In this document: piece after piece, positions 27,747 to 36,237 of the stretch
Numbering within the stretch: position 1 is the stretch's first letter
How the letters are laid out: each line of letters starts with the position of its first letter
Origin: Bradyrhizobium sp. BTAi1
GTDB lineage: Bacteria > Pseudomonadota > Alphaproteobacteria > Rhizobiales > Xanthobacteraceae
Direction of reading: 5' to 3'
Assembly (NCBI RefSeq): GCF_000015165.1
Contig: NC_009485.1
Span: 7,149,501 to 7,213,500 of the forward strand
DNA length: 64,000 bases
Program-made: the position numbers and the translations under genes
Notes under the pieces: model-generated
Told to the model about the DNA's origin: nothing
The model's input: the letters and a program-made list of their open reading frames with translations, nothing else
The model's database searches: none

Positions 27747-27856
27747 GATTCGCGCTCCTCGATCGGTTCCCATCGACTATGCGCGATGGCGCGGCGATCG
27801 TCACGCGCCGGGACGCACGCTTCTCGACCGGCACGGCCTCCGACATCAGCATCGGA

Positions 27857-29350
27857 TCAATGCGGGTCGAGCAGCGGGTGGATCGGCAGCACCGTCAGCA
27901 GCACGAAGAGCGGGATCAGGATGGCGGCCGCCCGGAGCATGTAGCCGAAAAAGCTCGGCATCCTGATGCCCTGCTCGTTGGCGATCGCTGCGACCATGAA
28001 GTTCGGCGCGTTGCCGATATAGGTCAGTGCGCCCATGTACACCGCCCCCATCGAGATCGCGGCCAGCGTTCCCGACAGCTCGCCCATCAACACCTTGGGA
28101 TCGCCGCCGGCGAGCTCGAAGAACAACAGATAAGTCGGCGCATTGTCGAGGAAGGCCGACATCAAGCCGGTAAACCAGAAATAGGCGACCTCGCGCGGCG
28201 CGCCGGAGGGCGTCGTCACCGCGGTCAGGAGCCAGCCGAACGAGCCGCCATGGCCCGCATTCAGCATCGCGATGACCGGAACGATCGCGGTGAAGATCGC
28301 GGCGAACAGCTTGGCGACCTCTCGGATCGGCTCCCAAGTGAACCCATTGGCCTCGCGGTGCTCATCCGGGGTGAGCCAGAGCGACAATCCGGCGATCACG
28401 ACCAGGACGGCATCGCGAACCAGGTTCTGCAGCTCGAGATGCGTGCCGACAACGTCGAAAGAAATGCCCGGCTTCCAGGTCGCAGAGATCAGCGTGTTGG
28501 CAACGATGGCGGCGATCAGGAGGATGTTGACGAGCCCGCGGACCCGCAGCGGCTCCGTCGGACCATCGACGCTCGCCGGTTTCTCGGCGCGGTAGCGCCA
28601 AACATCGACCGCGGCGAAGACGACGAGCAGCAGGCCGGCGACGATCGCCGTCTGCAGCCAGATGTTGCGCGTGGTCCAGAAGAAGTCGACGCCGCGCAGG
28701 AAGCCGACGAACAGCGGCGGGTCGCCCAGCGGGCTCAAGGCGCCGCCGACATTGGCCGCAAGGATGATGAAGAAGATCAGCACATGGACGTTGTGCGGCC
28801 GCGTCAGATTGGCGCGGATCAGCGGCCGCACGAGGATCATCGCCGCGCCCGTGGTGCCGACCACGCTCGCGATGATCGTGCCGAGCGCGAGGATCGACGT
28901 ATTGGTGGCGGGCGTGCCTCGGACGTCGCCGGTCACCAGGACACCGCCGGCCACCGTGTAGAGCGCGAACAGCAGCAGGATGAAGCTGAGATATTCAGCA
29001 AGCAGCGCATGGACGAACGACGCGAATGCGGCGCCGGGCCCGGCCTGCCAGCTCAACGCCGCCAACGTCATCAACGCCCATGCCGCAGCGATCTTGCCGT
29101 AGTGATGATGCCAGAACTTGGCGAACAGCAGCGGCCCGAGCGCAATCGACAGCAGCAATCCGGCGAATGGCAGCGCGAACGGCCAGGTCATCGCGGCGCC
29201 GTCCAGCCCGGTGGCGGCATGCGCCGGCCCGGGCAGCGCTGCGAAAACCAGACCCCCAACGAGCAGCGCCGGCCACGTCTTGAGGCCGAAGCTAAGGGCC
29301 GTCGATGAAAGTCTTTGCCGTCTCGGTCGCACCAAACAAATCCAGATCAT
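27857..29350 (-). CDS. Sodium:proton antiporter-like membrane protein (CitMHS/NhaD-related)
   Basis: About 497 residues and 11-13 predicted helices. The segments GTTGAAMILVRPLIRAN and NVGGALSPLGDPPLFVGFL are the paired re-entrant signatures of ion-transporter superfamily proteins annotated as Na+/H+ antiporters or citrate transporters (ArsB/NhaD/CitMHS type), and AFLDNAPTYLLFFELAGGD is the matching C-terminal half. ATG 29350 is chosen because it gives a basic N-terminus before the first hydrophobic segment; it overlaps the upstream hydrolase end by 59 bases. No strong ribosome-binding site is visible, so coupling is likely. Na+ is inferred from family annotation only. Confidence 0.75.
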   Translation of the reverse strand: MIWICLVRPRRQRLSSTALSFGLKTWPALLVGGLVFAALPGPAHAATGLDGAAMTWPFALPFAGLLLSIALGPLLFAKFWHHHYGKIAAAWALMTLAALSWQAGPGAAFASFVHALLAEYLSFILLLFALYTVAGGVLVTGDVRGTPATNTSILALGTIIASVVGTTGAAMILVRPLIRANLTRPHNVHVLIFFIILAANVGGALSPLGDPPLFVGFLRGVDFFWTTRNIWLQTAIVAGLLLVVFAAVDVWRYRAEKPASVDGPTEPLRVRGLVNILLIAAIVANTLISATWKPGISFDVVGTHLELQNLVRDAVLVVIAGLSLWLTPDEHREANGFTWEPIREVAKLFAAIFTAIVPVIAMLNAGHGGSFGWLLTAVTTPSGAPREVAYFWFTGLMSAFLDNAPTYLLFFELAGGDPKVLMGELSGTLAAISMGAVYMGALTYIGNAPNFMVAAIANEQGIRMPSFFGYMLRAAAILIPLFVLLTVLPIHPLLDPH

Positions 29351-30092
29351 TATGTCCGCCGTCAGGAAACCGTACGAAGCGCTTGGGGTCATGCGCAAGC
29401 GCGAACAATCGTTCCCCGAAGCGGATCGGAATCCCCGGATCCTGGGCCCCATGCATGATCAGGAGCGGCACGTGGACCGCGGCGATGCGGCGGTCCGAAT
29501 GAAAGCTGTCGCGCATCAGCAGGCTGACCGGAACGACGCGGAGCATCTCGGAGGCGACATCAACGGTCGACGTGTAGGGCGCCTCCAGGATGAGCTTTGC
29601 AATCGGATGCTGTGCAGCGATTGCGGTCGCCACGCCGCTCCCGAGCGAAAAGCCCCAGGCCACGATGCGGTCGGCCGCATAGCGCTCCCGCGTGAACGCA
29701 TAGGCGGCTGCGGCATCCTGAAGCAGCCCCGTCTCGCTGGGACTGCCAGTCGATCCGGCATAGCCGCGGTAGGACAACGCCACGAGACCGGTGCCGTCGG
29801 CGGTCAGCGCCTTGAAGCGCGAGACGACCCCCGCGAGGAAATCGCCATTGCCGGGGAAATAGAGCACGAGCTTGTGCCCAGGCTTCGCCGGGACATGCCA
29901 GGCAATGACCTTCTCGCCATCGGCGGAGGTCAGCACATGCTCTTCAGCTTGCGGAAAGCCGGCGGCAGAAGGCGCCGTGCGGCCGACCGGCGGGATCGGA
30001 AACAGCATCGCGCGCTGACGCACGAACAGCACCGCAAGCACGGTGGCGTAGATCGCCACCACGACGATCAGGAGCCATTTCACGACGGTCAT
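29292..30092 (-). CDS. Membrane-anchored alpha/beta hydrolase (YfhR/Bem46-like)
   Basis: A 266-residue serine hydrolase. Residues 5-24 form a signal anchor (WLLIVVVAIYATVLAVLFV), so the enzyme faces the periplasm or is membrane-tethered. The nucleophile elbow GFSLGSG, the Asp in MHGAQDPGIP and the His in DGGHNDLD form a complete triad. Bem46/YfhR proteins have no settled substrate. It begins 18 bases after the pntB stop and overlaps the antiporter start, so it appears to be part of the pnt transcript. Confidence 0.8.
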   Translation of the reverse strand: MTVVKWLLIVVVAIYATVLAVLFVRQRAMLFPIPPVGRTAPSAAGFPQAEEHVLTSADGEKVIAWHVPAKPGHKLVLYFPGNGDFLAGVVSRFKALTADGTGLVALSYRGYAGSTGSPSETGLLQDAAAAYAFTRERYAADRIVAWGFSLGSGVATAIAAQHPIAKLILEAPYTSTVDVASEMLRVVPVSLLMRDSFHSDRRIAAVHVPLLIMHGAQDPGIPIRFGERLFALAHDPKRFVRFPDGGHNDLDLFGATETAKTFIDGP

Positions 30093-30110
30093 GGCTCCCG
30101 ACCGACTCCG

Positions 30111-31508
30111 TCACATCGCCTTGACGATGTTCTCGGTCATCTTCTTGGCGTCGCCGAGCAGCATCATCGTGTTGTCGCGGTAGAACAGCGGATTGTCGAT
30201 GCCGGCATAACCGGACGCCAGCGAGCGCTTGATGAACATCACCGTGCCGGCCTTCCAGACCTGCAGCACCGGCATGCCGTAGATCGGCGAGGTCTTGTCC
30301 TCCTCGGCCGCCGGGTTGGTGACGTCGTTGGCGCCGATCACGAAGGCGACGTCGGCCTGCGCAAACTCCGAGTTGATGTCCTCGAGCTCGAACACCTCAT
30401 CATAGGGCACGTTGGCTTCGGCGAGCAGCACGTTCATGTGGCCGGGCATGCGGCCCGCGACCGGATGGATGGCGTATTTCACCTCGACGCCTTCCTTCTT
30501 CAAGGTGTCCGCCATTTCGCGCAGCGCGTGCTGGGCCTGCGCCACCGCCATGCCGTAGCCGGGGACGATGATGACCTTCGACGCGTTCTTCATGATGAAG
30601 GCAGCATCGTCAGCCGAACCGAGCTTGGCCGGCTTCTGTTCGCCCGTGGCGGCACCCGCGGACGCAGTCTCACCGCCGAAGCCACCGAGGATGACCGAGA
30701 TGAAGGAGCGGTTCATCGCGTGGCACATGATGTAGGACAGGATGGCGCCGGACGAGCCGACCAGCGCGCCGGTGATGATCAGCGCCGAATTGCCCAGCGT
30801 GAAGCCGATGCCCGCGGCGGCCCAGCCCGAATAGGAGTTCAGCATCGAGATCACGACCGGCATGTCGGCGCCGCCGATCGGGATGATCATCAGCACGCCG
30901 AGCGCCAGCGCCAGGATCGTGACCATCAGGAAGTCGAAGCCGCCGCCGGTCAGCACGAGGCGGACGACGAAGAAGACGAGCGCGACGGCGAGCGCAATGT
31001 TGATCAGGTGGCGCGCCGGCAGGATGATCGGTGCGCCGCTCATCCGCGCCGACAGCTTGAGGAACGCGATCACCGAGCCGGTGAAGGTCAGCGCGCCGAT
31101 GGCGACGCCGAGCGACATCTCGACGAGGCTCTGCGGATGGATGTTGCCGGCCGTGCCGATGTCGAAGGCTTCCGGCGCGAAGAAGGCCCCTGCGGCGACC
31201 AGCACCGCGGCCATGCCGACCAGCGAGTGGAAGGCGGCGACGAGTTCGGGCATCGCCGTCATCGGCACCCGGCGGGCGATGACCGCGCCGATGCCGCCGC
31301 CGATCGCGACGCCGAGGATCACCAGGATCCAGGCCAGCGCATCCGCCGGCGGGTGGCTGGCGAGCGTGGTAAGGACCGCGATCCCCATGCCCACCATGCC
31401 GAACAGATTGCCCTGGCGGCTGGTGGCCGGGCTGGACAGCCCGCGCAGCGACAGGATGAACAGCACACCTGCCACGAGATAAAGGAGTGCCGACAGATTG
31501 GCGTTCAT
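30111..31508 (-). CDS. pntB: NAD(P) transhydrogenase subunit beta
   Basis: A 465-residue beta subunit: about nine membrane helices (domain II) then the NADP(H)-binding domain III from about residue 290. Domain III shows VIIVPGYGMAVAQAQHAL, YAIHPVAGRMPGHMNVLLAEANVPYD and GANDVTNPAA, all characteristic. The enzyme couples hydride transfer from NADH to NADP+ with proton entry, supplying NADPH. It is the third of three pnt genes in the split alphaproteobacterial arrangement, 45 bases after pntAB. Confidence 0.95.
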   Translation of the reverse strand: MNANLSALLYLVAGVLFILSLRGLSSPATSRQGNLFGMVGMGIAVLTTLASHPPADALAWILVILGVAIGGGIGAVIARRVPMTAMPELVAAFHSLVGMAAVLVAAGAFFAPEAFDIGTAGNIHPQSLVEMSLGVAIGALTFTGSVIAFLKLSARMSGAPIILPARHLINIALAVALVFFVVRLVLTGGGFDFLMVTILALALGVLMIIPIGGADMPVVISMLNSYSGWAAAGIGFTLGNSALIITGALVGSSGAILSYIMCHAMNRSFISVILGGFGGETASAGAATGEQKPAKLGSADDAAFIMKNASKVIIVPGYGMAVAQAQHALREMADTLKKEGVEVKYAIHPVAGRMPGHMNVLLAEANVPYDEVFELEDINSEFAQADVAFVIGANDVTNPAAEEDKTSPIYGMPVLQVWKAGTVMFIKRSLASGYAGIDNPLFYRDNTMMLLGDAKKMTENIVKAM

Positions 31509-31553
31509 TGCAGATGCCCCGTTGTGCCTGTCATCCCGCGTCGTGCGGCGTTG

Positions 31554-31871
31554 TTACTTGGACTTCTTCTTGTACATCGCCAGCATGCGCTGGGTGACGA
31601 GGAAGCCTCCGAAGATGTTCACGCAGGCGAAGATCAGCGCGATGAAGCCGAAGGCCCGCGCCAGACCGCTGCCGCTCGACACCATGGAGACGCCGACCGC
31701 CAGCAGGGCGCCGACCACGATGACCGAGGAGATCGCATTGGTCACCGACATCAGCGGCGTATGCAGCGCCGGGGTCACCGACCACACGACGAAATAGCCG
31801 ACAAAAACGGCGAGGACGAAGATCGACAGCCGGAAGACGAACGGATCGACGGCTTGGACGACATGCTCCAT
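31554..31871 (-). CDS. pntAB: NAD(P) transhydrogenase subunit alpha part 2 (membrane domain)
   Basis: A 105-residue protein corresponding to the membrane C-terminal part of the enterobacterial alpha subunit. Three to four helices are predicted, with PFVFRLSIFVLAVFVGYFVVW and HTPLMSVTNAISSVIVVGAL as recognisable stretches. In rhizobia and Rhodospirillum the alpha subunit is encoded as two genes, as here. The gene lies between pntAA and pntB with 24- and 45-base gaps. Confidence 0.94.
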   Translation of the reverse strand: MEHVVQAVDPFVFRLSIFVLAVFVGYFVVWSVTPALHTPLMSVTNAISSVIVVGALLAVGVSMVSSGSGLARAFGFIALIFACVNIFGGFLVTQRMLAMYKKKSK

Positions 31872-31895
31872 GGCTTTGCTCCTTGTGTCTTCCGA

Positions 31896-33023
31896 CTAGG
31901 CCTTCGGCTGGAAGTTCGGGTGAATGATGGCGCCGTCCTTTGTCAAAGCCGTGGCCTTGACCAGTTCGTCGTCCCAATTGACCGCCAGCGTCTTCTCCTT
32001 CTTGTCGATCATCGTCTCGATGAAGGCGAAGAGGTTGCGGGCGTACAGCCCCGAGGCCGAGGCGGCGACGCGCCCGGCCAGGTTCGGGAAGCCGATGATC
32101 TTGACGCCGTCGATCTCGACGGTCTCGCCGAGCTTGACGCCTTCGACATTGCCGCCGCGCTCGACTGCGAGGTCGACCAGCACCGAGCCCGGACGCATCG
32201 ACTTCACCATCTCCATGGTGACCAAGCGCGGGGCCGGACGGCCGGGGATCAGCGCCGTCGTGATGATGACGTCCTGCTTCTTGATGTGTTCCGCCGTCAG
32301 CGCCGCCTGCTTGGCCTGATACTCTTTCGACATTTCCTTGGCGTAGCCGCCGGCGGTCTGCGCATTCTTGAATTCCTCATCCTCGACGGCCAGGAACTTG
32401 GCGCCGAGGCTTTCCACCTGCTCCTTGGTGGCTGGACGGACGTCGGTGGCCGAGACGATGGCGCCGAGCCGGCGCGCAGTCGCGATCGCCTGAAGGCCGG
32501 CGACGCCGACGCCCATCACGAAGACCTTGGTCGCCGGCACGGTGCCGGCGGCGGTCATCATCATCGGAAAGGCCCGGCCGAAGGCCTCGGCCCCTTCGAT
32601 GACCGCGCGATAGCCGGCGAGGTTCGCCTGGCTCGACAGCACGTCCATGACCTGGGCGCGGGTGATGCGCGGCATCAATTCCATCGCAAAGGACGCTATG
32701 CCGGCATCGGCCATCGCCTTCAGCGCAGCGTCATTGCCATAGGGATCCATGATCGCGAACACCAGCGCGCCGCGCCGGTAGTTGGCGAGCTCGGAAGCCT
32801 CCGGCCGCTTCACCTTGATGATGATGTCGGCGTCCTTCAGCGCGTCGGCGCTCACGGTGGCGCCGGCTGCCGTGAACTCCGCGTCGGGGACGCCGGACTT
32901 GATGCCGGCACCGGGCTCGATCACGACCTCGGCGCCCAACGCCTTGAACTTCTTCACCGTGTCGGGAGAGGCGGCGACCCGCGGCTCCAACGGGTCGATT
33001 TCCTTGGCGACGGCAATCTTCAT
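31896..33023 (-). CDS. pntAA: NAD(P) transhydrogenase subunit alpha part 1 (NAD-binding domain)
   Basis: A 375-residue soluble domain I. It starts MKIAVAKE, the usual alanine dehydrogenase/PNT N-terminus, and contains MPRITRAQVMDVLSSQANLAGYRAV and VMGVGVAGLQAIATARRLGA, the NAD-binding Rossmann motif. GGAGG lies five bases before the ATG. It leads the run pntAA-pntAB-pntB-hydrolase-antiporter, all on the minus strand with short gaps. Confidence 0.95.
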   Translation of the reverse strand: MKIAVAKEIDPLEPRVAASPDTVKKFKALGAEVVIEPGAGIKSGVPDAEFTAAGATVSADALKDADIIIKVKRPEASELANYRRGALVFAIMDPYGNDAALKAMADAGIASFAMELMPRITRAQVMDVLSSQANLAGYRAVIEGAEAFGRAFPMMMTAAGTVPATKVFVMGVGVAGLQAIATARRLGAIVSATDVRPATKEQVESLGAKFLAVEDEEFKNAQTAGGYAKEMSKEYQAKQAALTAEHIKKQDVIITTALIPGRPAPRLVTMEMVKSMRPGSVLVDLAVERGGNVEGVKLGETVEIDGVKIIGFPNLAGRVAASASGLYARNLFAFIETMIDKKEKTLAVNWDDELVKATALTKDGAIIHPNFQPKA

Positions 33024-33112
33024 GAGGCCTCCGGCGCGGATGCGCGCGCGAGCTTAAAAGGGGCGGGACGGCGATGTGTCGTCAGCGGGCGCGGCATCCG
33101 CACTCAGCTGAA

Positions 33113-33139
33113 GGCCCGCCAGCGGGGTGCCGGCGGGCC
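33113..33139 (-). terminator. Hairpin between the subunit-IV-like gene and pntAA
   Basis: Perfect 8-bp arms GGCCCGCC/GGCGGGCC flank an 11-base loop immediately downstream of the 50-residue gene. The T content after the stem is low, so it may only partly block read-through into pntAA. Confidence 0.4.
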
Positions 33140-33149
33140 GAAAGCGACA

Positions 33150-33302
33150 TTAAGCGATGAAAATGGCCATCAAGATGACGATGAGGGCGACACCGATGGT
33201 GCCGTACTTCACCAGCGCGATGAATCCCTCATAGGTTGCTTCATGCGCCGCGTAGTCGTTGCCGTCAGCCGTCGAGTAGGCGGTCTCGCCATGGTTTGCC
33301 AT
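33150..33302 (-). CDS. aa3-type cytochrome c oxidase subunit IV-like small membrane protein
   Basis: A 50-residue protein too short for many ORF cut-offs. It has a hydrophilic N-terminus (GETAYSTADGNDYAAHEATYEGF) followed by one membrane helix (residues 30-50, with GTIGVALIVILMAIFIA). This is the layout of the bacterial aa3 oxidase subunit IV family, whose Tyr-rich HExTYxGF-type segment it shares. Codon use and the clean stop support it. Unusually it is not next to cox genes but 126 bases upstream of pntAA, so it could instead be a helper of another proton-moving complex. Confidence 0.75.
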   Translation of the reverse strand: MANHGETAYSTADGNDYAAHEATYEGFIALVKYGTIGVALIVILMAIFIA

Positions 33303-33407
33303 CGGGGTCCCCCAGAGAAATATGCTTTGTTAAGGTCGCATACCTCAAAGCCGATGCAAGGGCAACGGCGGCCATGCCAGCCAGTTCTATCGGCTTTTCC
33401 GATCACC

Positions 33408-33794
33408 CTATTGGCTTGGCCAATTATCACGGATCCAGCGCGTCAGGCTGGCCTCGCTGACCTCGCCCGCAGCGAGGGCGAGGATCACCGCAGCGGCGTC
33501 CGCTTCCGGGACGTCGAAATCGAATCCATTGACGCCAAGGAACGTATAGAGCGCCAGCAGCGAGGTCCGCTTGTTGCCATCCACGAACGGATGATTGCGC
33601 GCAATGCCGTAGGCATAGGCTGCGGCGAGCTCCGGAAGCTCTGCGCCTTCGTAAGCCCACTTGTTTCTCGGGCGATCCAGCGCAGACTCGAGCATGCCCT
33701 CGTCGCGCAAGCCGCTTGCTCCGCCATGAATTGCAAGCTGCTCATCATGGATTGCAACGACCATCTGACGCGTGAGCCAGAACGGCTCGTTCAT
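33408..33794 (-). CDS. doc: Doc-family toxin (Fic fold kinase)
   Basis: A 128-residue Doc-type toxin. The core motif HPFVDGNKRT is at residues 68-77; Lys in place of the Gly-Arg of AMPylating Fic proteins (GNGR) marks it as Doc-like, a family that phosphorylates elongation factor Tu and halts translation. The N-terminal HDEQLAIHGG segment is also typical. Its ATG overlaps the antitoxin stop by four bases (33791-33794), so antitoxin is made first. No frameshift or missing motif is seen; the toxin appears intact. Confidence 0.9.
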   Translation of the reverse strand: MNEPFWLTRQMVVAIHDEQLAIHGGASGLRDEGMLESALDRPRNKWAYEGAELPELAAAYAYGIARNHPFVDGNKRTSLLALYTFLGVNGFDFDVPEADAAAVILALAAGEVSEASLTRWIRDNWPSQ

Positions 33795-34054
33795 TTCGCC
33801 AGCTCGGAGAGCGCGTTGTGATACCGCTTCATGCCGCGCCGGGCGACTGTCATCGCCCGCTCGAAATCCGGATCATGCGGCGTCAGCATGATGCCGCCAC
33901 CCGGCTGCTCGACAGGGAACAGCTTGTCCCCCTCTTTAAGGTTCAGCCGGGCCACCATCTCCTTAGGCAAGATCAGCCCGATGGAATTACCGATCTTTCG
34001 GACCTGCAGCACCACGCTGCTGTCCGGCTTCAGCTCCTTGGGACTTTCATTCAT
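33791..34054 (-). CDS. AbrB/MazE-family antitoxin
   Basis: An 87-residue antitoxin with an N-terminal AbrB/SpoVT DNA-binding domain (VRKIGNSIGLILPKEMVARL, then LKEGDKLF) and a C-terminal tail (residues 60-87) likely to wrap the toxin. Doc toxins are classically paired with Phd antitoxins; here the partner is AbrB-type. A strong promoter with a palindrome covering the -10 box lies directly upstream, as expected for autorepression by the antitoxin-toxin complex. GAGGAG precedes the ATG. Confidence 0.88.
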   Translation of the reverse strand: MNESPKELKPDSSVVLQVRKIGNSIGLILPKEMVARLNLKEGDKLFPVEQPGGGIMLTPHDPDFERAMTVARRGMKRYHNALSELAK

Positions 34055-34066
34055 GGCAGGCTCCTC

Positions 34067-34086
34067 TGTTGTACACTTGTATAACA
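34067..34086. promoter_or_regulatory. Operator palindrome of the Doc/AbrB operon
   Basis: A 20-base near-palindrome TGTTGTACACTTGTATAACA spans the -10 box. Eight of ten positions pair between halves. A further half-site TGTTATAC lies at 34111-34118 and an AACAAATGTT palindrome at 34105-34114, so cooperative binding is plausible. Confidence 0.65.
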
Positions 34087-34106
34087 GAGAAGCCCACCCA
34101 GTTCAA
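34078..34106 (-). promoter_or_regulatory. Sigma70-type promoter of the Doc/AbrB operon
   Basis: On the minus strand TTGAAC (34101-34106) and TATACA (34078-34083) are exactly 17 bases apart, 24 bases before the antitoxin ATG. Base composition is much more AT-rich than around it. Confidence 0.7.
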
Positions 34107-34122
34107 CAAATGTTATACGCCA

Positions 34123-36117
34123 CTACCCCATCCGCTCCAGCTCATCGATCATGCCGGCGATGACCGACAGGCCGCCATCCCAGAATTTCGGGTCCTTGGC
34201 GTCCAGGCCGAACGGGGCGAGCAGCTCGGAATAATGCTTGGTGCCACCGGCGGCGAGCATCGCCAGATAACGCTCGGCGAAGCCCTCGGCGGCATGCTCG
34301 TAGACCGCATAGAGCGAGTTCACGAGGCAGTCGCCGAACGCATAGGCGTAGACATAGAACGGCGAATGGATGAAGTGCGGGATGTACATCCAGAAGTTCT
34401 CGTAGCCCGGCTTGATCTCGATCGCTTCGCCGAGGCTCTCGGTCTGCACCGACAGCCAGATCTGACCGAGCCGCTCGGCGGTGAGCTCGCCATTCTTGCG
34501 CTCGGTGTGCACGGCGCGCTCGAACGAATAGAACGCGATCTGCCGCACCACCGTGTTGATCATGTCCTCGACCTTGCCGGCGAGCAGCGCCTGGCGCTGC
34601 TTGGCGTCGCGGGTCTCGGACAACAGGCGCTTGAAGGTCAGCATCTCGCCGAACACGCTCGCGGTCTCGGCGAGCGTCAGCGGCGTCGGCGCCATCAGCG
34701 CGCCTTGCCTCGCCGCCAACACCTGGTGGACGCCATGGCCGAGCTCGTGCGCGAGCGTCATCACGTCGCGCGGCTTACCCTGATAGTTCATCAGCACATA
34801 GGGATGCGCCGAGGGCGTGGTCGGATGCGAGAACGCGCCCGGCGCCTTGCCCGGCCGCACCGGCGCATCGATCCAGCTCTGGTCGAAGAAGCGCTGGGCG
34901 ATGTCGGCCATTTCAGGCGAGAAGCCGCGATAGGCCGTCAGCACCATGTTCTTGGCGTCCGGCCAGGCGATGGTGGCGTTGGCGGCGAAGGGCAACGGCG
35001 CGTTGCGGTCCCAATGCGCGAGCTTCTTCTTTTTGAACCAGCGCGCCTTCAGTTGATAGTAGCGATGCGACAGCTTCGGATAGGCCGCGCGCACCGACGC
35101 CACCAGCGCATCGACCACTTCGCGCTCGACCCGGTTGTTGAGATGGCGGGAATCCGCGACATCCTGGAAGCCGCGCCAGCGATCGGAGATGTCCTTGTCC
35201 TTGGCCAGCGTATTGGTGATCAGCGCGAAGGTGCGCTCATTGGCCTTGAAGGTCTTGGCCAGCGCCTCGGCGGCCGCCTTGCGCTTGGCACCGTCGCGGT
35301 CCTGCAGGAAGTTCAAGGTCGGCTCGATCGCGAGCTCCTTTCCCCCGACCTGGAAGCGCAGACCGGCGATGGTCTGATCGAACAGCCGGTTCCAGGCCGA
35401 ATAGCCCGTCTGCGACTTCTCGTGGAACAGCTGCTCGACGCGATCCTCGAGCTGATATGGCTTGTCCTTGCGCAGATCCTCGATCCATGGCCGGTAATGG
35501 CCGAGCGCCGGCGTCTCCATCGCGCGCTCAATGACCGCGTCGTCGATGCGGTTGAGCTCGAGCGGGAAGAACAGCAGATGCGTGGATGCAGCGGTCAGTC
35601 GCTCGGAGATATCGCCGTAGAATTTGGAAATCGCCGGATCGACACTGTCGCCGGCATGCGCGAGGCCCGCGAATGAACCAAGCCGGCCGGCAAGATCGTC
35701 GATCGCCTCGTAGCGCCGCACGGCCGCTGCAAGCCATTCGCCGCCATCGTCGCGTGCGACATGCTCGGCGAGCTTGCCCTTGTAATCCGTCTCAAACGCG
35801 ACGCATTCGGCATCCATCTTCGCGAGATCGTGAGCGATCTCCGGTGCGTCGATGCCCATATACAGGTCGCCGAGATTCCATTCGGGCAGCGTCCCGATTC
35901 CCGTCTTGGCCGCGACCTCCTTCTTTGCGGGCTTGGCGGACGATTTGGCCGCTGCACCACGCCCTGCTTTGACCGCCGGTTTCGACTTGGACGCCGGCTT
36001 GTTGGACGCCGGCTTGCCGGACGTCGGCTTGGCGGCGGCCTTCTTGGCCTTGGCGGTTTTGGACGGAGGAGCGGACTTGGTCGGCTTGCGGAGGGCGGAA
36101 GAAGCGCGCGAGGTCAT
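34123..36117 (-). CDS. pepF: M3 family oligoendopeptidase F
   Basis: A 664-residue zinc metallopeptidase that degrades short peptides in the cytoplasm. The HELGHG zinc motif lies in VMTLAHELGHGVHQ at about residue 460, with the third ligand Glu expected in the TASVFGEM segment shortly after. The catalytic body (from about residue 78, IGTLPEWNLGDLY) has the normal PepF length. Residues 1-75 are an extra Lys/Ala/Pro/Ser-rich tail with repeated KPASN/KPASK-like units, resembling histone-H1-like low-complexity tails. The gene runs divergently from the sigma54 activator with 120 bases between them. Confidence 0.92.
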   Translation of the reverse strand: MTSRASSALRKPTKSAPPSKTAKAKKAAAKPTSGKPASNKPASKSKPAVKAGRGAAAKSSAKPAKKEVAAKTGIGTLPEWNLGDLYMGIDAPEIAHDLAKMDAECVAFETDYKGKLAEHVARDDGGEWLAAAVRRYEAIDDLAGRLGSFAGLAHAGDSVDPAISKFYGDISERLTAASTHLLFFPLELNRIDDAVIERAMETPALGHYRPWIEDLRKDKPYQLEDRVEQLFHEKSQTGYSAWNRLFDQTIAGLRFQVGGKELAIEPTLNFLQDRDGAKRKAAAEALAKTFKANERTFALITNTLAKDKDISDRWRGFQDVADSRHLNNRVEREVVDALVASVRAAYPKLSHRYYQLKARWFKKKKLAHWDRNAPLPFAANATIAWPDAKNMVLTAYRGFSPEMADIAQRFFDQSWIDAPVRPGKAPGAFSHPTTPSAHPYVLMNYQGKPRDVMTLAHELGHGVHQVLAARQGALMAPTPLTLAETASVFGEMLTFKRLLSETRDAKQRQALLAGKVEDMINTVVRQIAFYSFERAVHTERKNGELTAERLGQIWLSVQTESLGEAIEIKPGYENFWMYIPHFIHSPFYVYAYAFGDCLVNSLYAVYEHAAEGFAERYLAMLAAGGTKHYSELLAPFGLDAKDPKFWDGGLSVIAGMIDELERMG

Positions 36118-36237
36118 CGGATGGGTAACCTGTTGTTCGAACGTGTATCCCGATCAGCGAGGTTTAAGGTTGCGTTAATCGGCGTCGGCGAGAGTGCCCC
36201 GATTCGAGACAGATAGTCGTAGCGTGCAAGGAAAGCC

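Noticed and set aside
29118..33821. Very long plus-strand open frame (over 1500 codons) across the pnt region
   Set aside because: It is antisense to seven well-supported genes, has a His/Arg/Asp-rich composition typical of reverse-frame GC-rich DNA, and shows no domain pattern.
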